From contig CAVRHY010000005.1 of NCBI GenBank assembly GCA_963721105.1, positions 434,001 to 498,000 on the forward strand: DNA of 64,000 nt. The letters run 5' to 3'. The position numbers and the translations under genes are program-made. This DNA comes from Thermohalobaculum sp963721105. Lineage in GTDB: Bacteria > Pseudomonadota > Alphaproteobacteria > Rhodobacterales > Rhodobacteraceae. Shown one piece after another: positions 57,579-64,000 of this stretch. The notes below the pieces were generated by a model, which saw only the letters and a list, made by a program, of their open reading frames with translations, ran no database searches and was not told the DNA's origin. Position 1 is the first letter of the stretch. Every line of letters starts with the position of its first letter.

Positions 57579-58874
57579 ATGCTCGGCGCGATCCTGAAGG
57601 CCTGGCCGCTGCTGCTCGGCATGTTTATGCTGATGATCGGCAACGGCCTGCAGGGGACGCTGCTGGGCGTCCGCGGCGGCGTCGAGGGATTCTCGGACTC
57701 GACACTCGGCTACGTGATGTCCGGCTATTTCGTCGGTTTCCTGGGCGGCACATGGGCGACGCCCTGGATGCTGCGCCGGGTCGGCCATGTGCGCGTCTTC
57801 GCGGCGCTGGCCTCGCTGATCTCGTCGGCCTTCATCATGTACGCGACGCTGGTGCATCCGCTGTCGTGGTTCTTCCTGCGCCTCGCCGTCGGGTTCTGCT
57901 TCTCGGGGGTCTACGTCGTCGCCGAGAGCTGGCTGAACGACACCGCGACGAACGAGACACGCGGCCAGACCATGTCGGCCTACATCACCGTTCAGATGAT
58001 GGGCATCATCCTGTCCCAGCTTCTGCTGAACGTCGCCGACCCGGGAGGGTACGACCTGTTCGTCGTCATGTCGGTGGCGGTCTCGCTGTCCTTCATGCCG
58101 ATCCTGCTGTCCTCCGGCCCGGTGCCGGTCTTCGAGTCGACGCGCAGCATGAGCCTGCGGCGGCTCTACCGGACTTCGCCGCTGGGCTGCGTCGCGATCT
58201 TCATCCTGGGCGCGGTCTTCGCGGTGCAGTTCGGCATGAGCGCCGTCTACGCCGTTGGCCGCGGCTTCAGCTATTTCCAGATCTCGGTCTTCATCGGCAT
58301 GATCTATGTCGGCGGGCTGGTCTGCCAGCCGCCGATCGGCTGGGTTTCCGACCGGGTGGACCGGCGCAAGCTGATCATCGTGCTGACCGGCATGGGCGCG
58401 TTGGGCTGCCTGCTGGTGCCGATCGTCGGCGCGAGCTTTCCGGCCGTGCTGGTGGCCGGCTTCATCATGGGCGGCGTGTCGAACCCGCTGTACTCGCTGG
58501 TCGTCGCCTATGTGAACGACTACCTCGAGCATGAGGACATGCCTGCGGCATCGGCCGGGCTCATCATGCTGAACGGCATCGGCGCGATGGGAGCGCCGAT
58601 CCTCGTCGGCCACCTGATGGACACGACTGTCGACAATGTCTTTTTCTGGTTCCTGTCGACCTGCTTCGCCTCGATCGCCCTCTACGCGCTGCTGCGCATG
58701 CGGATGCGCCCGGTGCGCGCCGTCATCGGCGAGCAGACGCCGGTCGTGCCGATGAGCCAGATCTCCAGCCCGATGGCCGTCGACGCCTCGATCGACGCGG
58801 TGATCGAACACGCGCGGGAGGACGAGGAGCAGGAGCATGCGCATTCCGGGCCGATGCCGGGCGGGGAGGGCTGA
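57579..58874 (+). CDS. MFS transporter (YcaD-like)
   Basis: A 431-residue major facilitator with twelve helices. MLMIGNGLQGTLLGVRGGVEGFSDSTLGYVMSGYFVGFLGG is typical of the YcaD-like branch, along with the FCFSGVYVVAESWLNDTATNETRGQTMSAYI segment. A long cytosolic tail (SMRMRPVRAVIGEQTPVVPMSQ) ends the protein. GAGGAT precedes the ATG. The DUF924 gene follows one base after the stop. Confidence 0.9.
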   Translation: MLGAILKAWPLLLGMFMLMIGNGLQGTLLGVRGGVEGFSDSTLGYVMSGYFVGFLGGTWATPWMLRRVGHVRVFAALASLISSAFIMYATLVHPLSWFFLRLAVGFCFSGVYVVAESWLNDTATNETRGQTMSAYITVQMMGIILSQLLLNVADPGGYDLFVVMSVAVSLSFMPILLSSGPVPVFESTRSMSLRRLYRTSPLGCVAIFILGAVFAVQFGMSAVYAVGRGFSYFQISVFIGMIYVGGLVCQPPIGWVSDRVDRRKLIIVLTGMGALGCLLVPIVGASFPAVLVAGFIMGGVSNPLYSLVVAYVNDYLEHEDMPAASAGLIMLNGIGAMGAPILVGHLMDTTVDNVFFWFLSTCFASIALYALLRMRMRPVRAVIGEQTPVVPMSQISSPMAVDASIDAVIEHAREDEEQEHAHSGPMPGGEG

Positions 58875-58875
58875 A

Positions 58876-59442
58876 ATGCGCAGGGATACGCCGACCGAGG
58901 CCGAGCGCGTGCTCGGGTTCTGGCTGGACGAAGTCGGCCCGGCCGGCTGGTACGCGGTGGCCGAGGCGGTCGACCGGCGCTGCGCCGACGAGTTCGGCGG
59001 GGCGATGGCCGACGCGCTGGCCGGGCGGCTGCAGGGCTGGCAGGCCAGCCCGCGAGGCGCGCTGGCGCTGCTGGTGCTGCTGGACCAGTTCCCGCGCAAC
59101 GTCCACCGCGGCACCGCCGCGGCCTATGCCGCCGACAGGCACGCCCGGGCGTTGGCCATGACGGCGATCGGACGCGGCGACGACCTGCGCGTGGCCGAAC
59201 CGGAGCGGCAGTTCTTCTACCTGCCGCTGATGCACGCCGAGAGCCTTGCCGACCAGGAGCGCTGCGTGCGGCTCTGCCTGATGCGGATGCCCGAGAAGGG
59301 CGCCGTGAACGTCGAGCATGCCGTCAAGCACCGAGACGTCATCCGCCGCTTCGGCCGCTTCCCCAGCCGCAACGCCGCACTTGGCCGCGCCGACACCGAG
59401 GCGGAGCGCGCCTACCGCGCCGCCGGCGGCTACATGGGGTGA
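58876..59442 (+). CDS. DUF924 family protein
   Basis: A 188-residue helical protein of the DUF924 family: VLGFWLDEVGPAGWY, LALLVLLDQFPRNVHRGTAAAYAAD, FFYLPLMHAESLADQERCVRL and a C-terminal RDVIRRFGRFPSRNAALGR. The fold resembles a TPR-like helical bundle; function unknown. It is coupled to the MFS gene by one base. Confidence 0.93.
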   Translation: MRRDTPTEAERVLGFWLDEVGPAGWYAVAEAVDRRCADEFGGAMADALAGRLQGWQASPRGALALLVLLDQFPRNVHRGTAAAYAADRHARALAMTAIGRGDDLRVAEPERQFFYLPLMHAESLADQERCVRLCLMRMPEKGAVNVEHAVKHRDVIRRFGRFPSRNAALGRADTEAERAYRAAGGYMG

Positions 59443-59628
59443 GCTCGGCGCACTGAACCGACAGGGCGGCGCCGGCTCAGACCTGTATGATCGAGCACGG
59501 AGCCGAAGCGTGCGATCGGGCTACCCTGCCCGTCGCCATCCCGCGTGACCTCCCGGCCGGCGACAATGGCGACGGTACCGGCAGGACCGCGGCGGGGCGC
59601 CGGCCGCGCGCGCGCCTGCCGCGAGGGA

Positions 59629-59656
59629 TTGCAAAGCCCGTAGGCGGCCTTAGTCT
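59629..59656 (+). promoter_or_regulatory. candidate sigma-70 promoter of lpdA
   Basis: TTGCAA (59629-59634) and TAGTCT (59651-59656), with a 16-bp spacer, lie about 30 nt of leader before the lpdA ATG. GGAAGGA precedes that ATG by 8 bp. Confidence 0.5.
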
Positions 59657-59692
59657 GCGCCCGGACCCGATGCAGCCGGAAGGACGCGCCCC

Positions 59693-61081
59693 ATGAGCAG
59701 CTACGATGTCGTCGTCATCGGCGCCGGACCGGGCGGCTATGTCGCCGCGATCCGCGCGGCGCAGCTTGGCCTGAAGACCGCCATCGTCGAGCGCGAGCAC
59801 CTGGGCGGCATCTGCCTGAACTGGGGCTGCATCCCGACCAAGGCGATGCTGCGCTCGGCCGAGGTCTACCACCTGATGGAGCGGGCCAAGGACTTCGGGC
59901 TGACGGCCGAGAAGTTCGGCTACGACCTCGACGCGGTCGTCAAGCGCTCGCGCAAGATCGCCGGGCAGCTCAATTCCGGCGTCGGCCACCTGCTGAAGAA
60001 GAACAAGGTCACGACCATCATGGGCGAGGCGACGATCGCCGCGCCGGGCAAGGTCAGCGTCAAGGGCGACAAGGCGCAGGAGCTGACGGCGAAGAACATC
60101 ATCATCGCCACCGGCGCCCGCGCCCGCGAGCTGCCGGGGCTCGAGGCCGACGGCAAGCAGGTCTGGACCTACAAGCACGCGCTGCAGCCGCCGCGCATGC
60201 CGAAAAAGCTGCTGGTCATAGGCTCGGGCGCCATCGGCATCGAGTTCGCCAGCTTCTACAACACGCTCGGCTGCGAGACGACCGTGGTCGAGGTGCTGGA
60301 CCGCATCCTGCCTGTCGAGGATTCCGAGATCGGCACATTCGCCCGCAAGCAGTTCGAGAAGCAGGGCATGAAGATCATGGCCAAGGCGATGGTCAAGAAG
60401 CTCGACCGCACGGAAGGCAAGGTCACCGCCCATATCGAGGCCGGCGGCAAGGTCGAGAAGATGGAGTTCGACACCGTCATCTCGGCCGTCGGCATCGTCG
60501 GCAACACCGAAGGGCTGGGGCTGGAAAAGCTCGGCGTCAAGGTCGAGAAGACGCATGTCGTCAGCGACGGCTGGGGCCGCACCGGCATCGACGGCATCTG
60601 GGCCATCGGCGATGTCGCCGGTCCGCCCTGGCTTGCGCACAAGGCCAGCCACGAAGGGGTGATCGTCGCCGAGATGATCGCCGGCAAGAACCATGTTCTG
60701 CCGCTGGACCCGGACGCGATCGCCGGTTGCACCTACTGCCAGCCGCAGATCGCCAGCGTCGGCATCACCGAGGACGAGGCCAAGGCCGCCGGGCGCAAGG
60801 TCAAGGTCGGCCACTTCCCGTTCATCGGCAACGGCAAGGCGATCGCGCTCGGCGAGGCCGAGGGCATGATCAAGACGATCTTCGACGATGCCACCGGCGA
60901 GCTGCTGGGCGCGCACATGGTCGGGGCCGAGGTGACGGAGCTGATCCAGGGCTACATCGTCGCTCGCACGCTGGAGACGACCGAGGAGGAGCTGATGCAC
61001 ACGGTCTTCCCGCACCCGACGCTGAGCGAGATGATGCACGAGAGCGTGCTGGACGCCTACGGGCGGGCGATCCATTTCTGA
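59693..61081 (+). CDS. lpdA: dihydrolipoyl dehydrogenase
   Basis: E3 of the 2-oxoacid dehydrogenase complexes, reoxidising dihydrolipoamide with NAD. The 462-residue protein has the FAD motif VVVIGAGPGGYVAAIRAAQLGL, the redox pair GGICLNWGCIPTKA, the NAD motif LLVIGSGAIGIEFASFY and the catalytic dyad HPTLSEMMHE. It stands apart from pdh and suc genes, so it may serve several complexes. lipA for the cofactor is elsewhere in the window. Confidence 0.97.
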   Translation: MSSYDVVVIGAGPGGYVAAIRAAQLGLKTAIVEREHLGGICLNWGCIPTKAMLRSAEVYHLMERAKDFGLTAEKFGYDLDAVVKRSRKIAGQLNSGVGHLLKKNKVTTIMGEATIAAPGKVSVKGDKAQELTAKNIIIATGARARELPGLEADGKQVWTYKHALQPPRMPKKLLVIGSGAIGIEFASFYNTLGCETTVVEVLDRILPVEDSEIGTFARKQFEKQGMKIMAKAMVKKLDRTEGKVTAHIEAGGKVEKMEFDTVISAVGIVGNTEGLGLEKLGVKVEKTHVVSDGWGRTGIDGIWAIGDVAGPPWLAHKASHEGVIVAEMIAGKNHVLPLDPDAIAGCTYCQPQIASVGITEDEAKAAGRKVKVGHFPFIGNGKAIALGEAEGMIKTIFDDATGELLGAHMVGAEVTELIQGYIVARTLETTEEELMHTVFPHPTLSEMMHESVLDAYGRAIHF

Positions 61082-61340
61082 GCGCTGCCAGTCGAGAAGC
61101 GCCGGGACACCGCCCGCCGGCACGAGGATCATCGTCGAAAGGATTGCCGCACGCCCTGCCCCGCCTGCGAAGGCGGGGGCGCACGGCCCTGCGCCAACCG
61201 GCGAGTGTCCGACCGGGCATCCGGCGGGAGGGCCCACGCCGGCGGGTAAGATGCCCGGCCGGACACCCATCCGAGTGCCCACCAGACAACCTATGAGGGA
61301 GTCAATGAAGGAATGATTAACCATCCCTCTGCGCGACGAC

Positions 61341-62441
61341 ATGACCCGCACCGCTGACGTGATCGTCGTCGGCGCCGGCATGGCCGGCGTCGGGGCCGCG
61401 GCGCGGCTGGCGCCCTCGGCAAATGTCGTCGTGCTCGAGATGGAGGAGCGGCCGGCCTATCACACGACGGGGCGCTCGGCGGCGACCTTCATCCTGAATT
61501 ACGGCAACACTGTCCTCCGTGCGCTGAACCGGGCATCGGAGGCGGTGCTGCGGAGCGGCGGCGACCTGGCCGAGCGCGGATTCCTCAGCCCCCGCGGGCT
61601 GATGTACGTCGCGGCCGCCGGGCACGAGGCGCACCTGGACCACGCGCTGGAAGGCGCGACGGGCATGGAGGAGATCTCGCCCGACGAGGCAGCGGCGCTG
61701 TTCCCGCTGCTCCGGCGCGACAGGGTCGTGCGCGCGGCGGTCGAGCGGGATGCCTCGGACATCGACGTCGACGCACTGCTGCAGGCGTTCCTGCGGACGC
61801 TGCGGGCGCATGGCGGCGAGGTCGTGCCGCGCGCCGAGGTGACGGCGATCCGGCGCGAGGGCGGCATCTGGCGGGTCGAGACGGCCGCCGGGCCGTTCGA
61901 GGCGCCGATTGTCGTCAACGCGGCCGGGGCCTGGGGCGACGTCATCGCCGCGCGGGCCGGGATCACCCCGGTCGGCCTGCAACCGATGCGGCGGTCGATC
62001 GCGGTCGTGCCGGTGCCCGACGGGCTCGATCCACGGCGCTGGCCGCTGACCGCCTCGGCGGCCGAGGACTGGTACGTCAAGCCGGATGGCGGCCGGCTCT
62101 GGGTCTCGCCGGCCGACGAGGACCCGGTCGAGCCGCACGACGCCTGGCCCGAGGACATGGTGCTGGCCGAGGGCATCGACCGCTTCCAGCAGATGGTCGA
62201 CATGGAGGTGACGCGCGTCGAGCGGTCCTGGGCGGGCCTGCGCACCTTCGCGCCCGACCGGACGCCGGTGGCGGGCGCCGAGCCGGGCGCCGACGGCTTT
62301 GTCTGGCTGGTCGGCCAGGGCGGCTACGGCATACAGACCTCGCCGGCACTGTCGCGGCTTGCGGCCGACGTGGTGCTCGGGCTACCCCCTGCCCTGCCCG
62401 ACGCCACCGTCGCGGCCCTGTCGCCATCCAGGTTCCGCTGA
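61341..62441 (+). CDS. DAO-family FAD-dependent oxidoreductase
   Basis: A 366-residue DAO-fold flavoprotein with the dinucleotide motif VIVVGAGMAGVGAAARLA and a substrate domain with the conserved NAAGAWGDVIAARAG. A C-terminal FAD loop reads WLVGQGGYGIQTSPALSRLAADVVLG. This branch contains D-amino-acid and glycine oxidases; the exact amine or acid is not inferable. RidA follows 36 bp downstream on the same strand, consistent with handling the imine product. It is not a dehydrogenase of the GlpD size. Confidence 0.9.
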   Translation: MTRTADVIVVGAGMAGVGAAARLAPSANVVVLEMEERPAYHTTGRSAATFILNYGNTVLRALNRASEAVLRSGGDLAERGFLSPRGLMYVAAAGHEAHLDHALEGATGMEEISPDEAAALFPLLRRDRVVRAAVERDASDIDVDALLQAFLRTLRAHGGEVVPRAEVTAIRREGGIWRVETAAGPFEAPIVVNAAGAWGDVIAARAGITPVGLQPMRRSIAVVPVPDGLDPRRWPLTASAAEDWYVKPDGGRLWVSPADEDPVEPHDAWPEDMVLAEGIDRFQQMVDMEVTRVERSWAGLRTFAPDRTPVAGAEPGADGFVWLVGQGGYGIQTSPALSRLAADVVLGLPPALPDATVAALSPSRFR

Positions 62442-62477
62442 GAACCCGGACCCCGAGAACACCGAGGGAGAGACCCC

Positions 62478-62828
62478 ATGTCCGATATCAAACGCATGCA
62501 GCCCGGCAAGCGCATGAGCCAGGCCGTCGTCCACAACGGCCTCGTCTACCTGGCCGGCCAGGTCGGCACCGCCGGCGGCTCGACCGAGCAGCAGACGCGC
62601 GACGTGCTGGCCAAGATCGACGACCTGCTCAAGGGCGCCGGCACCGACAAGAGCCGCATCCTGCAGGCGCAGATCTGGCTGAAGTCGATGGACGACTTCG
62701 CCACGATGAACTCGGTCTGGGACGCCTGGGTGTCCGAGGGCAACACGCCGGCGCGCGCCTGCGTCGAGGCCTCGCTGGCGACGCCGGACTACACGGTCGA
62801 GATCATGGTCGTCGCGGCGCTGCCCTGA
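62478..62828 (+). CDS. ridA: RidA-family imine/enamine deaminase
   Basis: RidA hydrolyses reactive imines and enamines made by PLP or flavin enzymes. The 116-residue protein has MSQAVVHNGLVYLAGQVG and the C-terminal substrate-binding Arg in TPARACVEASLATPDYTVEIMVVAALP. It follows an imine-generating DAO oxidase, so the two form a functional pair by inference. Confidence 0.93.
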   Translation: MSDIKRMQPGKRMSQAVVHNGLVYLAGQVGTAGGSTEQQTRDVLAKIDDLLKGAGTDKSRILQAQIWLKSMDDFATMNSVWDAWVSEGNTPARACVEASLATPDYTVEIMVVAALP

Positions 62829-62841
62829 CGCGCACCGCGCT

Positions 62842-62900
62842 CGGCCGCTGACGGCCGGGAAAAGGGGACGGGCATCGGGCTGGTCTGGCCGTCCCGTCCC
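62842..62900. terminator. two hairpins between convergent genes
   Basis: CGGCCG-CTGA-CGGCCG (62842-62857) and an 8-bp GGGACGGG/CCCGTCCC stem (62865-62872 with 62893-62900) lie between the convergent ridA and lipoprotein genes. Neither has a T-run. Confidence 0.45.
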
Positions 62901-62979
62901 GCGGCGGCCGACCCCGGCCGCAGCGACCGCGCCCCAGGGGCAGCCACCGGCGGCCCGCACCGCCGGACCGCCCCGGCGC

Positions 62980-63465
62980 TCAGGAGCCCTTGGCGCCCAG
63001 CGTGTAGGCCGCCGTCTCGCAGGCACCCGGTATCCTCTCGACATCATGCCCCGGGACCGCGGGCGCCGTCGCCCAGTCGCCGGCGTTCAGGTAGTAGAGA
63101 TCGTCCGGGCCCTGATGCAGCGCCAGGTAACTGACCGGCTGCCCACCGCAGAGGCGCGAGCCGCGCGCGCCGTAGCGCGTGCGCAGAGACGGCGTGCGAT
63201 AGATCCCCGACCTGACCTGGGAGAGCGGGATCTGCATCCCGTCCTCGAAGATCAGGCGCGTGCGCGTCACGACCAGCGGGCCGGTGTCGGCGGTCGCGGT
63301 CGGGGTCAGGCGGACATCGTACTCGGTGCCCAGAACCTTTTCCGAGAAATAGCGCGTCGCGTCGACCGAGTGCCGCTCGACATCCGTCAACTCGCAGGCG
63401 GTCAGCGCCGAGACGAGCGCCAGAGCGGCACAGGCCGGCGCGGCTGTTCTGCCAATGGGTCGCAT
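62980..63465 (-). CDS. hypothetical lipoprotein
   Basis: The 161-residue protein has a lipobox (VSALTAC; modified Cys near residue 24) and a beta-rich body (YDVRLTPTATADTGPLVVTRTRLIF). A late CGGQPVSYLALHQGPDDLYYLNAGD segment carries the only other Cys residues besides the one near the C-terminus (GACETAAY), suggesting a disulfide. I do not recognise a family. The start MRPIGRTA at 63465 is chosen. It is convergent with ridA. Confidence 0.7.
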   Translation of the reverse strand: MRPIGRTAAPACAALALVSALTACELTDVERHSVDATRYFSEKVLGTEYDVRLTPTATADTGPLVVTRTRLIFEDGMQIPLSQVRSGIYRTPSLRTRYGARGSRLCGGQPVSYLALHQGPDDLYYLNAGDWATAPAVPGHDVERIPGACETAAYTLGAKGS

Positions 63466-63680
63466 CTCGAGCCTCCTCGACAAGGGTCCAGTCAGCAGGC
63501 CCGACGAATGCGCCGGAAGTGCGACCGGGGCGGGGCGATATGCGGGTCGGCCGCGCCTCGAAAGCCGGACCGGGCCGGACCGGACACTGGGTCGGATGCG
63601 CGGCCCCACGGAAGCCCGCGCGCCCCTGCCGCCGCACGCGGGGGTTTCGCATCGGCCGCCGAGTCCCTAGATTTCGGGGC

Positions 63681-64000
63681 ATGACACGCCTCGACATCAT
63701 CTCAGACCCGATCTGCCCCTGGTGCTACATCGGCAAGGCGCAGCTCGACCGCGCGATCGCCGAGACCGGCGTGAACCCATTCGACATCAGCTGGCGCATC
63801 TTCCAGCTTAATCCCGAGATGCCGCCCGAGGGCATGGACCGGCGGGCCTATCTCGAGGCCAAGTTCGGCGGCCCGGAGCGCGCCCGCGAGGTCTATGACC
63901 GCGTCGAGAAGGCGGCCGCCGAGGCCGGCATCGAGATGCATTTCGACCGCATCCCGCGCACGCCGAACACGATGGACGCGCACCGGCTGATCCGCTGGGC
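63681..64000 (+). CDS. DsbA-family (FrnE/2-hydroxychromene isomerase-like) oxidoreductase, cut by window edge
   Basis: The visible N-terminal 106 residues contain the FrnE-type active site IISDPICPWCYIGKAQLDRAI (CPWC), then FDISWRIFQLNPEMPPEGMDRRAYLEAKFG and the TPNTMDAHRLIRWA motif. Cytosolic enzymes of this DsbA branch act as disulfide isomerases or glutathione-dependent isomerases. The C-terminus is outside the window. The ATG is 8 bp after a CTAGAT -10-like sequence, so the leader is very short. Confidence 0.9.
   Translation, partial: MTRLDIISDPICPWCYIGKAQLDRAIAETGVNPFDISWRIFQLNPEMPPEGMDRRAYLEAKFGGPERAREVYDRVEKAAAEAGIEMHFDRIPRTPNTMDAHRLIRW

Overview
This is about 64 kb of very GC-rich DNA (roughly 70 percent by eye) from an alphaproteobacterial chromosome. 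The dusB-ntrB-ntrC-ntrY order, fused ispDF, separate ctaD/coxA, a VPLPA-type C-terminal sorting signal and the ffh-GNAT-aroQ-rpsP-rimM-trmD-rplS block all point to a Rhodobacterales-like lineage. That placement is inference from gene content. I see no rRNA, tRNA, CRISPR array, insertion sequence or prophage. The window is core chromosome with local insertions and decayed genes.

Layout. 1-5264 (minus): nitrogen regulation, dusB-ntrB-ntrC-ntrY, joined by ATGA overlaps. 5585-7814 (plus): ispDF-pgpA-cinA. 8004-12432: a Coq10-like protein, hpt, an ABC exporter membrane domain without ATPase, lipA and mtnA. 12777-15568: a zinc-ribbon/peptidoglycan-binding membrane protein and a class III cyclase. 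15870-20199: a polyamine ABC transporter split into divergent potA-potF and potB-potC. 20297-22358: an FNR/FixK-type box and a membrane-bound class III cyclase. 22379-25376: an HDAC-family deacylase and an orphan protein resembling GspL at one end and GspC/PilP at the other. 25404-32741: molybdenum-cofactor accessory genes (MoeA/MobA-like fusion, XdhC, CoxE, CoxD) interrupted by a flavin amine oxidase and a VPLPA-CTERM protein. 32817-36885: MscS channel, MgtE, a glycosyltransferase remnant and a DUF6165 gene. 37170-43936: DUF2244, coxA, LysE, TerC, DUF2254 and ZapE. 44083-46667: a PEBP lipoprotein, an MFS permease and a DksA-like protein. 46960-52593: ffh, a deleted GNAT remnant, GNAT, aroQ, rpsP, an SDR, rimM, trmD and rplS. 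53404-64000: M48 protease, DsbA-like protein, four-domain rhodanese, MFS, DUF924, lpdA, a DAO oxidase with RidA, a lipoprotein, and a FrnE-like gene cut by the window edge.

Two themes cross the window. First, thirteen genes, including rpsP, trmD and coxA, carry fourteen single-base indels. Thirteen are net +1 and one (terC) is -1. This is most simply assembly error, so the affected proteins are described as if repaired. Second, short low-complexity repeats have grown at gene junctions: the start of ntrC, a coupled 25-codon micro-ORF between potB and potC, and a 12-bp repeat forming a Cys-Pro-Trp leader peptide before terC.

The most interesting spots are the FNR-box cyclase with a changed metal ligand, the interrupted molybdenum accessory cluster, the coupled micro-ORFs, the orphan GspL/GspC-like fusion and the repeat-rich dksA-ffh intergenic region.
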